Shown here piece after piece: positions 1-10,896 of a stretch of DNA of 64,000 nt; position 1 is the stretch's first letter, and the number at the start of each line of letters is the position of its first letter. The translations under genes were made by a program, and so were the position numbers. Where the stretch lies: positions 86,184,025-86,248,024 of the forward strand of contig CM043958.1 in assembly GCA_014529385.2 (NCBI GenBank), read 5' to 3'. The notes beneath the pieces were generated by a model. It searched no databases and was not told the DNA's origin. It saw nothing but the letters and a program-made list of their open reading frames with translations. This stretch comes from Adiantum capillus-veneris (Eukaryota > Streptophyta > Polypodiopsida > Polypodiales > Pteridaceae).

Positions 1-8
1 AAAGAAAT

Positions 9-1807
9 GTGTTGCATTCGGCCAACTTTGGGCGAGTGGCTTGGGCAACAGTTGTCAGAGAGAGACTGTTGGCAGAATGCCAAAGAGTGGCGGCACAGCT
101 GGGGCAAAATACCCCAACCAACACAAAAGTCGGCCAGCTATTGACACTGATCTATCCATTACGAGAAGTTTTCCCTCTCGCCTTGCATCCTCTATGCCAT
201 TTTGAAGATGACAGATTGGTGGTCCAAGGGACTGTTGCACCTCTGTCGCAAACCCAGAGTTTGGAAGTTCCTGCTGGGCGAGAAACACAGCAGAATGTTT
301 GCACTGAGGATTTTCCGGTTCCATTGACTGCAGTGGTACCCTATGGAGCACAAGAGATGGCCACTGCAAGACCAGCAACCCGCAAGCGCGGGTGGGAGGA
401 ACAACTGTTTTCTACACCACCGCCTGCGACTCCATCTATTGTGTCGGAGGATTCTGCGGTGGCACGTTGGAGACGCGGAATGCAGGAAGGGGCCGCAATT
501 GCTACTCCGACTAGGACTGGCTCTCCGGCTCCGGACATTCCCTCGACACCGGAAACTTCTGGAGCCACCAATGCGGCTGCTTCGACGCGAGGTACTCTTC
601 CCGCAGTGCTACCATGGGAGGTGACGACAGCAAACCCTGCTGACCAAATTCAGGCGTGCGGAACTTTTCTGAGCAGACTTGCGGAGTCTATTCGTGCGGC
701 CTAGCCAGCTCTCGCAAAACAGAGGGTCAAGTTAATGAGCTGGAAATACAGGTAACGGTTTTGCAGGCTCGCATTGCCGATTTGACCAATCAAAATGAAG
801 GTTTGACTGCGGCGGCTCGCCAGCAAAATGAAGAAATACAAACGCTTAGGGGGGCTAATGCTATGTTTGTGGCTTCCATTCAAGATGAACTTCTTCAATT
901 GCAAACGCAGAATAGCCTTGCCTCATACTTAGCCTCACATCCTGGTGATGTCATGATAAATATGAATGATTTGGATGCTTTAGCAGTGGAGATGCAGCAG
1001 GACCTCCACATCTTTTTGGAAAATCAAATACAGAGCTGGAGAACATGGTTGTCTGCTGAGGTGAGAGCATAGGCACCAACTCAGCAGGTTGTGATGTAGC
1101 AACCTGAGTCATCGAACACTGACAGAGGTAAGAGTGTCGTTCTAGAAGGTTTTGATATTGCTGATTGGGCGCAAGCTACAGAGGATTGTGTTGAGGCCCA
1201 GGCTCATGTATCTCGTTTGCAGAGAATGATTCGTCGATTTCGTAAGGAGCGGCGCAGGGTGTATTTCTAGGTGGAGGCTTTGGCTCACTCTTTCTCCCTC
1301 AGTTTACCCCCATGTCCTCCATTTTGGTTTGCTCTCAATAGATACCTCTCTCGCTTTTATCCTCTACATACGCCTCTTGCTCCTTTGCCGCAGGCGCCGC
1401 AGTCTATTTCTTTGTTGACACAGTTTATTCCCACGGCTCCTTGACCGGAGCACACTGAGATAGATCCACATCTTTTGGATGAGGTCTATCGGGTCCATAC
1501 TGCAGATTTTAGAGGATTTGGATACATTGACATTGCATCTTCAACAGAACAGGTCGAAGATCAGCAACCGGAACCTTCCAACCGGAGGGGCTGAGTGTGG
1601 GTTCGCGCGATCCACTGTGCGTGCCAGGTGTTACGACATAAGTCGCACAATGCGGTCCTGCGGAGGTCTGGACATTGCGGATCAGGAGTCATGTGGCGGC
1701 CGTGGCGGCAGTTCTTCACAAGATATCATGGGACAGGAGGAGTGTGTGCACCGTTTCCGATCTGTGTTGGAGCAGCGGTTGTATATGGGGGGCATACCTG
1801 TCTTTGA
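9..1807 (+). pseudogene. Decayed gag-like polyprotein frame with coiled coil
   Basis: A long coding-like stretch is open in one frame from 9 to about 704 and then in another from about 656 to 1807, so one frameshift lies near 700. The second frame is broken by single stops near 1070, 1097, 1268, 1441, 1592 and 1805. The first part ends in a Ser/Thr/Pro-rich linker. The region at about 725-900 encodes a heptad-like coiled coil (ELEIQ, LQARIADL, LRGAN), and a basic patch (MIRRFRKERRR) lies near 1225-1260. I do not recognise the family. It lies immediately upstream of a polypurine tract and LTR, so it is most simply an internal ORF (gag-like or 3' accessory) of an LTR retrotransposon. No protease, RT or integrase motif is visible. 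A decayed host gene cannot be excluded. Confidence 0.45.
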
Positions 1808-1870
1808 TGTACCTTACCTTATGTTATCCATACATCTGCTGTTGTAACTCTGTGTGTCCGGATTACATAT

Positions 1871-1885
1871 GAATGAAGCAGGAGG
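1871..1885 (+). other. Polypurine tract (plus-strand primer)
   Basis: A 15-base, almost purely purine run (GAATGAAGCAGGAGG) ends exactly where a TG-starting LTR begins. In LTR retrotransposons this tract primes plus-strand DNA synthesis. The placement supports reading the sequence to its left as the 3' internal end of an element. The T and C interruptions make it a moderate rather than a perfect PPT. Confidence 0.45.
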
Positions 1886-2306
1886 TGTTCTGTGCCTGTG
1901 TCCTGTGTACTATCTTCTATCCTATTTCTATGTGTTTGATGTTCACATAATGTAAGGCAGCTTGCGGGTAATCATTCCTGTAGTGCCTATTGCTCCTGTG
2001 CGGGCAATAGCCATTACACAATGCAATTAGTGTGTGCTTGTTGAGATTGTGCTTTGAGATTCTACTCTATGGCAAGTTGGACATTGGTGGGCTTAATGTG
2101 TGTAGGTGATGCTTGATTGATGATATGATTAGAGTTAGTGCTTCATGGCTAATCTCTATTGCATTGGAAGAGCATTCTCTTGAATTCTCTCATTCGATAC
2201 ATCCAATGATGCTCATGCTTCCATGCGCTAGCCGGGTTGCTGATCCTAGGATTGATAATTTTGTTGGTCTTGGGTTGAATAGGTTATGCTTTGATTAGCC
2301 CCAACA
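1886..2306 (+). mobile_element. LTR of a tRNA-Asp-primed retrotransposon
   Basis: This 421-bp segment begins TGTTCTGTG, ends CCCCAACA, and is bordered by a polypurine tract on the left and a primer-binding site on the right. The TG...CA ends are those expected of an LTR. No second copy is visible in the window, so the call rests on the termini and flanking signals. An LTR with internal sequence on both sides suggests a tandem or recombined element rather than a simple 5' or 3' LTR. Confidence 0.55.
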
Positions 2307-2308
2307 TT

Positions 2309-2332
2309 TGGCACCGTTGCCGAGGATCGATA
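2309..2332 (+). other. Primer-binding site, tRNA-Asp type
   Basis: TGGCACCGTTGCCGAGGATC closely matches the complement of the 3' end of plant tRNA-Asp (TGGCGCCGTTGCCGGGGATC), differing by two G-to-A changes. It starts two bases after the LTR end. Athila/Tat-lineage Ty3/gypsy elements characteristically use this primer. The same signal recurs at 17386. Confidence 0.8.
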
Positions 2333-4440
2333 ACCTAAGCTAGGAGTAGAGGATGTTTAGAATAGAGTAATTTCACTACTAATTTCATTGGTTTTGAGTG
2401 TGTGTAACTCAATTTTGGTTTGATTTGATAATGTTTGTGCAAGTAATTGAAGCTAATTTTGAGTTATGAATATCCCAAACTCTCAATTCCACCCCCAATT
2501 TCACTAATTTCATACTAACCCTTACTAATTTTGCTTCATTTCCATGCTAATTGTACTAATTTTCTGCTAATTTTTACTAATTTTTGACTAACTTTGCTAA
2601 CTTATCCGCATGTGTAATGTATGTTCAATCCCCTTATAAGAGGTGGAATCAACACTTTTATCAAGTTTCTTTGTGCTAATCCATGCCTAATTTGATGATT
2701 TGAGTGTCTGATTTTTGGCCTACAATGGTCAATTTTTGGGTCAAAATTGGAAGAGCCACACATGTGTGTGCATGATGGAATCATCATGTGGAACAAGGAT
2801 TAGCTTGGATGCAATTGATTGTAAGTGCATTGACCTACTTTATTCAATTTCTGGGTGATTAATTTGATTCCAATGTGTTGCTAATTCATTGCTAAAATTT
2901 GGTGTGTATTGCGATTGACATACTTTGAGAGCTTAATTTGATTGTTTTGGAATGAAATTTATGGTCAATTTTGACTAATGAATGATGTGTGTGTCAAGAT
3001 TAAGCTTGATTTGTAGCAAGAATTCATGTGTGTGCATAAAAATCATTGTGTGTGTAATGCACCAAAGAGGGAAAAACCTGCCATAAAATTCAAGTGTGTG
3101 TGCACCTAATCTTGAGTGTGTGTATGCATAAAAATTAATGGAATTGATGATATATGAGTATGCAATCATGTAATTGATGTGTATGTTAGGCTAATTCAAT
3201 CATTGAATAAGCTTAAATGCCAAAAAATTGGGCACACACACTCAAAACCACTTAATTTTCAATGATTGATGGTCAATTGGGACACCCAAATGCTTCTTGA
3301 TTGTGAAATGTGCATCAATTGTGTGTGCAGTCATTAGGAGTAAGCCTATTTGCATTGCCAATTGAGCCAAAATTGAATTTTTGTGCTTAATTTTTGAGTG
3401 TGTGCATTGCTTGATTGGGTCAAAATAGTGCTAATTTTTGAGAAATTAAGCATGCATAAATTCATTTATGCTTGATCGAGTGTGCAATTTTAGCATTGCA
3501 ATGAGAAATTGATGGCATTTTTGCATATAATTTTGGTCTAAGTTTGGGTGTGTGTGCTTACTCAATGGCATTTGATATCCAAATTGGGGATGAATGATTG
3601 ATCTCGGTCACCAATTGTGAGGATTAGTAGACCAACAAAAAAATTGGTGTGTGCGTCATTTTGATGACTCAGTTGATATGCAATTGGGGATGATTTTGTG
3701 TAATACCATTGTCGTGTATGTCTATTTGATTAGAAATGGTAAGTATTTCAATGATATGTGAATTTACCAAAATCAAGCATGTGTATCTTCATAGACCAAA
3801 ATGACAAGGCAATTGGATTTGGATGATTAGAGATCTTGAAAAATGAGAAACTCAAGTTGCTATGATTAAAGTATTGATTTACCAACGGAAGATATGTTTG
3901 AGACCACATGTATGTGTGCATTGCCCAATTGAGTAAAAGGTGCATAAATTTTGAATCAAAAGTTGGATTTTGCATTATATGTTGTGTTTGCTCTTGATTT
4001 GAAAGAGGATTTAGGGTCAAGCACCCCTATGCTCATAGAAAGCCAAAGACTAAGTATGTGTGAAATTGCATCTAGGCTTGATCAATCACAAAATGATAAT
4101 TGTTGTGCATTTAGGGCTTTTGGCTGCTAAAACATCATCAAAATGGGAAGGCCATCAAATTTGGCTTGCTTTTGCTTTGGGTGAATTGTGTGAATTTTAG
4201 GAGCAAGTAACACGTGTCTAAATCAGGTTCACGTTGAAAATGAACACACACACACCCATACTAGGTTGTGTAAACTGATGTCAACTTACTCTTCTTCCCA
4301 AGCATTTTCTTGCTAGACTTGTCATTGACTCCGCCCCACAGCCCATGGATGAGTTCTCATCAATTATCCTTGCGTAGCTTTTTTCGCGTGAGAACCCTCC
4401 CTTGAAGTTATTTTCAAAGAGATAAAAAGGCCACACCCGT
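2333..4440 (+). other. AT-rich, non-coding retrotransposon leader-like DNA
   Basis: No credible gene is seen. The stretch is AT-rich, with many short TGTGTG runs and repeated words such as CTAATTT and CAATTG. It follows the tRNA-Asp primer-binding site, so it is probably the untranslated leader or the non-coding interior of a large non-autonomous element. The short open frames here have no recognisable motifs. Confidence 0.4.
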
Positions 4441-4448
4441 TTTCTTAA

Positions 4449-4449
<1 letters not shown>

Positions 4450-4486
<37 letters not shown>

Positions 4487-4552
4487 GGTGAAGAAGCCGT
4501 TTGTGCATTCATTTTTGCTGATTTTGTGCTTCTATTTTCTTGTCTTGTTTTT

Positions 4553-4623
<71 letters not shown>
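4450..4623. repeat. (CT)n and (CA)n microsatellites
   Basis: A (CT)n tract at about 4450-4482 is followed after about 70 bases by an uninterrupted (CA)n tract at about 4556-4623. Both tracts create spurious open frames rich in Leu/Ser, Thr/His and Cys/Val. Such frames should not be read as genes. Confidence 0.95.
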
Positions 4624-4627
<4 letters not shown>

Positions 4628-4779
4628 GTATTGGTTTTTTCTTGCTATATTTCAATTTTCTCCCCCCACTTCGGTTTCCCCTCTATTGGGATTGTAGAGC
4701 TTTCTTTGCTCTGCCATTATAAATACTTTCCTTATAGTGGGGCTAAGCCCTTGCATAATCGAAGTGTGAATTTATTGAT

Positions 4780-5260
4780 ATCATTATACGGGGAAGGCGG
4801 CCCCGTCTACTCTCTTCTACTCTCTGACTATGGACCTCCCAGGCGATGGCAATCGCGGGCCGAGTGTGGGATTCTCACGGTAAGGAGCGGCCAGGCGCAT
4901 TCATCTCCACCTCTCTGGAAGCGTGCACACCTACATATTTAAACAGAGGTGAGGGCACACCTTGGCCCTCACTTAGACTTGGATTAGGTTTTTTTTCTCT
5001 CTGCTTTGTGTCGTTACTGTCTGAACTTGCTGAGCGATGGAGCTTGCTGCTCAAACATCTCAGGTGCCTTGTTTTACCACTTTTAGTTTTTCAGTTGTGG
5101 TACTATGCATGGTTGGCTTCAATTGGGAGCCGGTTGGTATAAACACTGTTAATTGGTCTTGAATTAAACTACTGTGCCGGGGCATATTTAGCTTGTGTCT
5201 TAAGACCTCTTATGCATAAAATGGGCCTGAGTTGCTGTCGAACACGTGCACGAACTGTTT
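4780..5260 (+). promoter_or_regulatory. Possible LTR or promoter region with TATA box
   Basis: A GC-richer block ends in ACATATTTAAACAGAGG, with a TATA-like TATTTAAA near 4936-4943, and a T/C-rich leader follows. The composition change and TATA element resemble an LTR U3/R boundary or a gene promoter. No downstream reading frame can be assigned, so this is an inference only. Confidence 0.25.
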
Positions 5261-5261
5261 T

Positions 5262-5432
5262 TTTCTACTGGTTGTTGTACTGGCTCTATTTCAAGCCGTT
5301 GCAGGTTTGTAGCTACTGGTTGTTATGGCTCTGTTTTCAGCTGCTCCAGGTTGTGCACTACTGGTTGTAATATTGGCGCTTGTGCGCAGACTGGTTGTTA
5401 TATGGGCTCTGTTCTTAGCCACTGCAGGGCGT
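5262..5432 (+). repeat. Diverged minisatellite, about 4 copies of ~45 bp
   Basis: The phrase ACTGGTTGTTATGGCTCTGT, followed by TTTCAGC and a CAGG end, recurs about four times between 5262 and 5432 with substitutions and small indels. It does not encode a conserved peptide in any one frame. Confidence 0.6.
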
Positions 5433-5642
5433 TAATTTACTCTCTTTATTAAGCAGTATGACATTTGCATTATTTGCAGGGTTGGAAGTTAGTTGTTTAA
5501 AACAATCTTTGTTAGCTTGGCTTGATAAGCTGCTGGGCTTAAGTCCAGTTTGGCACTTGAAATTTCATATGAAGCAACTGATTGGGGTGTTATTTATTTC
5601 ATCTAGTACCTTTTCTTGTTGGACAAGTAAGGTATCTTACTC

Positions 5643-6045
5643 AGTCAGGGCCGGACACTACCGTTCTTTAAGGGTTGCTAATGACTTGTGGATATCTTGG
5701 GATTATGAAGGTAAGTATATGGCTGGTATTTTCGGCTTTGACATAGCTTCCAAGCTATGGCTCATAAAATGAGGTTCCATATTAAAAAGAGGGAGCCTTG
5801 CTACTCTGCTGACTGGCTATACTAGTGTTTATAAAAAGGAGGTATTCATTACCCTCATCCGATATCGTTGGTTGTCAAAAAATAGAAATTACATGATTAG
5901 GCATCTTATACAGAAAAGGTCGGACATGACCTCTCTTTGTCTAAAGGGATACCAATGATACCATGGGATTGATAATTCTGAAGGTAAGTATATGGTTGCT
6001 ATTTTGGGCTTAAGCATAGCTACCGAGCTATGGCTCTTGAAATGT
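5643..6045 (+). repeat. Two diverged copies of a ~130-bp unit, 271 bp apart
   Basis: The blocks at about 5643-5772 and 5914-6043 align over most of their length. Both contain GAAGGTAAGTATATGG followed by a GCTATGGCTC end. Each copy carries a consensus plant 5' splice site (AG then GTAAGT). A further GCAGGTAAGG lies near 6270. No protein is evident, so the copies may be duplicated leader exons of a mobile element or a decayed gene. Confidence 0.55.
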
Positions 6046-6822
6046 TTGGATTCTTGGTGGACTTCACGACTCAGATTAGAAAGTAGATTGTACCACTCAT
6101 TTTTGAAGTAATAAGAAAAGACTGCTAACATACAAGTTCTAATAAATAACCTGGCTTGTCTAAAGTAATTAAAATCCTATAAGATGGACATGGATAACAA
6201 CTGATATGGTCCATTGATACCTGTAAAACACATCCAAGGCTAACTGAATTGTTGTCTTGTTTGGATGGATGCAGGTAAGGACTCTATCCTATATTGGAGG
6301 GTTTTCTTTTCTTTGGCAAGCAACTTTACTTAAATGAAGTACTCACTGAGGAACGGGGAAGTTCTTTTACTACTGGTCTAACTGAAAGAGGATCTCTTTC
6401 CTACAATCATTGTACCTAAATAATTCTGATACTGAGTTATTTTTTTACTTATCTGTTCATTATTCCTTGGCCAGCTGTCTTTTGAATGTAAAAATTTAAT
6501 AATGTCTTATTAGTTAAGATTTAAACAGCTTCACACACACAAGACACTCATTGACGTTATTTGTTGCATGACCCCAGTCCCCACCGTTCCTCTCTTGGCA
6601 CACCCTTTTTGAAAATGCATGAGCCCTTTATTGATGTCTGCCAATGCATAGCCTCGCTAACCACCAGATTCTTTTTTTGACGCAGGAGTCATTGCCTAGT
6701 CATGGCCATGGCTTGCATGAATGGGTGGTGGCACTAGTGCAGTGGACTCGCTCGAGTTCCCCTCTTTTCTCACCCACTACGTGGCGTCATCTGCCCTCCA
6801 CACACAGATTATATACTTACTC

Positions 6823-7016
6823 ATAGATCTTTAGACGCATCTCCTGAGCACACTTATGAGATCAATGCTTTATCCCACCCTCTGACTTCCATGGCTCCAT
6901 GATGATTTTCTAGGCCCTCTTTGACTGCTCTCATCTCAGATCCCACAATTGGAGGCACACGATCCTCACTCTTGATTGCTGCTTTGAATGCATAACAATC
7001 AAGATGGTGGGCCAAA
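6823..7016 (-). pseudogene. Unidentified exon-like frame
   Basis: On the minus strand about 58 codons are open (for example MRAVKEGLENHHGAMEV) before a stop near 6845, and a GTAAGTATA donor-like site follows near 6829. I do not recognise a family. It may be a decayed host exon or retrotransposon fragment; coding potential is weak. Confidence 0.2.
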
Positions 7017-7030
7017 GTTACTGAACCACA

Positions 7031-7209
7031 CTTTTTTTTTTAACCGTAAGTGCAAGGAATTTGATTAGAAAGAAAAAGATTACAAGGGGCAGCTACAAGA
7101 GGCTGTTGAACATCATACCATTTTAGAGTTATACAAAACATCCCTTCCAAAATATAAATCATCTAAACAAACAGGGAAGTAATTCCTAAACCAGCTACCA
7201 TCCATTGCT
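7031..7209 (-). mobile_element. Possible 3' end of a LINE or retrocopy with A tail
   Basis: Read on the minus strand, about 170 bases of non-repetitive sequence end in a run of A (seen as T at about 7031-7041 on the plus strand). This is the polarity expected for the 3' end of a 5'-truncated non-LTR insertion. No ORF or target duplication is identifiable, so the call is tentative. Confidence 0.25.
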
Positions 7210-8971
7210 TTAAATCTTCTAAATTATCATTGGACCCCTTGGATGGCCAACCAATAGGCTTCAGGCACACCATGAGGGCAACATGAGGAGGAACTTGACA
7301 AGTGTCCCTTTTGCTTTCTTTGTACCAAGCATGCCTTGTGTGAGTGTGTGTGTGTGTGTGTGTTCTCTCTCATCCCCCCTCTTGTAGGGCTCGTGCCCTC
7401 CTTGTATGGATTGAATATTAACTTTTTGGCACACCTTATCTCAAGCACCTTAGTCAGCAAGCATGACAAAGCACCTCCTTGGGTGGTGTTTCCACAAGCA
7501 CCTCAAGCACCTTAGTTGGCAAGCATGACAAGCACCTTAGTCAGCAAGCATGAGAAGCACCTCAACCACCTTATTCATCAAGCATGACAAGCACCTCAAG
7601 CGCCTTAGTCATCAAGAACGACAAGCACCTCAAGCACCTTAAGCTTGGGCCGGGTTCCGACCTCAAGCACAGCCCTAGCTTACCTAAGGTCAAAGGACTT
7701 TTAACACTAGATATTGGAGGTCTTCAATGAAGCTAATCCTAAGGTCTTTATGCTCCATTGGTTAGACTTGCTCTTTGATAGACCATCTCTCATTTGGGCC
7801 CTCGAGGGATTCACCATGGAAAACTTACCGCACCACATAAGTGTAGGGGAAGGGGTTTTTTACAAGCTACATAAGCGTATAAGTTAGGGGTAGGCCCCCA
7901 ATAATTTATCTCCCAAGATTAAAAATAAAGGAGGGAGGTATCATTTTATTTTTTGGGAGGGGGGGGGGGGGCATGAGAAAAGGGAAGAATGAGAGGAAGT
8001 TTTTGTGTTTCAAAAAATCATGGCTTCCCAAAAGAGTATGCCCTCAAACTTGTGAGTCAATAGCTACAAAGAGACATGCAAGAACTAACATTGCTTTGTA
8101 TCAATTGCTTCCCAAAAGAGTATGCCCTCAAACTTGTGAGTCAATAGCTACAAAGATACATGCAAGAACTAACATTGCTTTGTATCAATTTCTTGTTTTG
8201 TGATTATAGTTCATTTGTTGAGGGATGAAGCTATAAAGAGTTTGTATAAATGAAAATTTACACGGAGAACCTAACACAACTTTGTAAGCATGTTATTTGA
8301 GTAATAATGTGTATTGATTTTGAAGCTATAACGGGACCCAAAACTACTCAAACTCTTTTCCAAGCCTTGGTTACATAAGAGATCCCCTAAACAAGAGCAA
8401 GAATTCTTCCAATATCCTCACATTCAAGGGTTGATTTGGAGTAGGTCAAGGGTTGATTTAAACAAGCTTTGGATGTATTAGAATTGGATGAGTATCAAGA
8501 GTGCAGGCTTATCGAGCACATAATTTGAATTTCAAACTAAGACACAATGAGTGTACATCTAGCTATCAATAGAAGCGGTTCCTTATGTATGTTGTCAGTC
8601 ACTATGCTACACACTCTTTGACTAGTTTTACTCAGTTAGATCATGTGAGACCTAAATTCTATATGTAAGATAGGGGTATGATAGTTTTCTTCATTGATTG
8701 TCATATAAGCATAGAAATGGGGGTTCATATTCCCTATTACAAGTCATGTATAGGGGTTTTATCAAAGTTGTCCGCTTGCAGGTGGCGTTCTGCTTTGTAT
8801 ATAGAGTGAATCCCCCGGGCTTGGGCCCCTTTACTATTGGCCTCGTGTTGAGATAGATCTATAAGCACATGTCTATATCTTAACCCTTGGTCTCGTTTAT
8901 TCCCGCACATTCAATGATCAGTTTAATATGAGAAAATCATTTGGGTTGGTTAGATATTAGATTTTATGACA
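7210..8971 (-). mobile_element. 3' LTR of chromovirus I
   Basis: The segment is repeated in the same orientation at 14050-14771, on the far side of gag-pol. Read on the minus strand it starts TGTCATAAAATC directly after a polypurine tract. Homology to the other copy covers 7210-7801 and 8821-8971; the ~1.03 kb between is absent from the other copy. The low-coordinate end shows no clear CA terminus or target duplication, so that boundary is approximate. It contains an 84-bp tandem duplication and a 12-G run near 7960-7971. Confidence 0.7.
8023..8190. repeat. Perfectly phased 84-bp tandem duplication
   Basis: Positions 8023-8106 and 8107-8190 are nearly identical head-to-tail copies, differing at only a few bases. 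The duplication lies in the part of the LTR that the other LTR copy lacks. High identity indicates a recent event compared with the decay around it. Confidence 0.9.
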
Positions 8972-8975
8972 TTAC

Positions 8976-8990
8976 CTCTCTCTTGAAATC
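8976..8990 (-). other. Polypurine tract of chromovirus I
   Basis: Read on the minus strand, AAGAGAGAGGTAA directly precedes the TG that opens the 3' LTR. It is the plus-strand primer site and fixes the orientation and inner edge of that LTR. Confidence 0.65.
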
Positions 8991-9333
8991 ATAGTCGTCC
9001 TCGACTATGAGGTGGAAGAGATAAATCCTTAGTCATTAGTCAATCTTACTTAGGGGGTAGAGGATCCCTTTTTACCCTACGACATCTTTCCAAGATGGAT
9101 GACCAATCCATTTGGTGCTTGGGAGACATAGCTGCCGCAAGCATGTCTGCTCTTTAGTCCATTTCATTCTCCCAAAGTAGAGTGACAAATTCTACTTGGT
9201 GTTTGAGAAACGTCATCATCTCAAAAACATGATTCTAAGCATGCATAATATTTAAATTTGTCAAAAATTTAAAAAGAGAACTAGTCTTATAAGACAAAAA
9301 CATGGGTCATTTAAAAGAAATTTGTACATTTGT

Positions 9334-9728
9334 TTACTCTAATGTAGCGTTGTAAGCATTGACAAGGTTCATACTATCCTTAAGCTGTATTCCTTGCATC
9401 CAACTAGCATCTTCAAAAGGATAATTTTTGAACTTAATAAGATACCATCGGATAATCTTACCATGTCATAGTACCTTGTCTTCATGCGAAGGATAGCTTC
9501 TAGTTGTAGCACCTCTTCTTGGTCTTCAACTTTCGGAGGGTCTTTAATAATTGGTTCACTTGGTGGCTCTCCTTTGTGGGGCTTGAGTAGGCTCACATGA
9601 AAAGAATTGTGTATGAGCCAATGGTTGGGCAACATGAGTTGGTAGGCCGTCTCATTGATAGGTTTCAAGATTTGGGAAGGACCATAGTATCTTTTTGCTA
9701 GCCTAGCATAATACTTTTGATGGCCCAT
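9334..9728 (-). pseudogene. Chromovirus I integrase C-terminus with chromodomain
   Basis: The frame encodes the integrase tail motif HNSFHVSLLKPHKG and then an acidic linker (DPPKVEDQEEV). The chromodomain starts as EAILRMKT and, after a frameshift near 9480, continues as WYLIKFKNYPFEDASWMQ to a stop near 9334. The W...Y...DASW pattern is typical of plant chromoviruses, where the domain directs integration to marked chromatin. The frameshift splits the domain, so the copy is inactive as read. Confidence 0.85.
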
Positions 9729-9756
9729 ATGATTTTTTTCCCATCATTTGCCTGAA

Positions 9757-10701
9757 TCAAGCCCTAGGAAACTTAAGTAAGACCCAATCATTTTCTTTGA
9801 ACGTTAAGGGTCCTTCTGTGCTTGTCAGCATCAGCTTTTTGCCTTTGTTGAGGGATGGATATAGCCTCCTTAATATTTTGCAAAGATTCTTGTAGGTCAC
9901 AACTATACTCATTGGCAACGAAGATCTTCCCATGTACTTTGAGTAGCAAGGAACTTTTAGGTATTCCCTCAATGATCTCAATAGGTGCTTTTCCTATAGA
10001 AGTATGTACAGTATTATTGTAGGCATACTCTACAAGAGGTAAGTACTTTTCCCATTGTGATCGTTGATCTACTTCTGTAACATAAGTCTTTAGTAGATCG
10101 AGTATCCTAAGATTGGCTATCTCACTTTGGCCATCCGTTTGTGGGTGATAGGCCGAAGAGAAACTCAATCTTGTTCCTAGATTTTCAAAGAGACCTTTCT
10201 AGAAGTTACTGGTCATTCTAGGATCTCTATCTGACACGATGAATGTTGGTAATCCATGGTGTTTGAAAATCTGAGATATGAAGAGAGTTTCCATTTGGTG
10301 TGCCTTAATAGTCTTTGGACACGAATAAAGTGTGCTTGCTTGCTAAACTTGTCAACTATTGTCCATATTCCCGTATTCCCATGGATAGACTTAGGTAATC
10401 TAAATATAAAATCCATGGGTATACTCTCCCATGGTGAATTTGGGATAGACAATGGCTGGAGTAATCCAGGTTTCTTCCCTCTATCATACTTGGTCTTTTG
10501 GCATACTACACACTTTGAAACATACTCTTGTATGTCCACTTTCATGGTAGGCCAATAGAAATACGTATGTACTCCTCGGAGAGTAGATAGAATGCCTCTA
10601 TGCCCCGCATACGGAGGAGCATGGGACTCATATATAACTTTCTCACAAAGGGAATGGATAACACATAGCTTATTACCGTGGAGAAGATAACAATCTTGCA
10701 A
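9757..10701 (-). pseudogene. Chromovirus I integrase
   Basis: Two overlapping frames cover the integrase. The first (10701-10213) has the zinc-binding H2C2 region (AGHRG, YFYWPTMK, then CVVCQKTK) and the start of the catalytic core (MDFIFRLPKS, IVDKFSKQAHF). The second (10168-9788) resumes with SSAYHPQTDGQSE and runs to the C-terminal part. Integrase inserts the cDNA copy into the genome using a D,D,E triad; the first D (MDF) and the HPQTDGQ context of the last acidic segment are visible. The core is broken by a frameshift or deletion near 10170-10215. Confidence 0.9.
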
Positions 10702-10896
10702 GGTGAATGGTTCCTATCTCTTCCCCAAAGCAAGGGCTGACATTATGTCTCTAAAGTTAGGGTCAGTAGCATACTCGTCTATCATAAAAGATAGATCATT
10801 GTGAGTAGCTACAGACACCGCATTAACTTTTGGTTGTTGTGAAAGTGCATCGGCCACTTCATTGTGCTTACCCCAGAAATGTGAGCAATATGGAAA

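Noticed and set aside
2309-2332. tRNA-Asp-like sequence as a tRNA gene
   Set aside because: Only the 3'-end complement is present, directly after an LTR end; no cloverleaf follows. The same applies at 17386.
4414-4942. Long frames rich in His/Thr or Cys/Val across the (CA)n and (CT)n tracts
   Set aside because: They exist only because dinucleotide repeats lack stop codons; the flanks show no coding signal.
7227-7469. 80-codon minus-strand frame, repeated at 14064-14303, as a conserved gene
   Set aside because: The repetition is due to the two LTRs of chromovirus I; the frame has no recognisable domain and includes a GT microsatellite.
7973-8203. 76-codon frame with an internal 28-residue repeat
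   Set aside because: The repeat is simply the 84-bp tandem duplication, which happens to be divisible by three.
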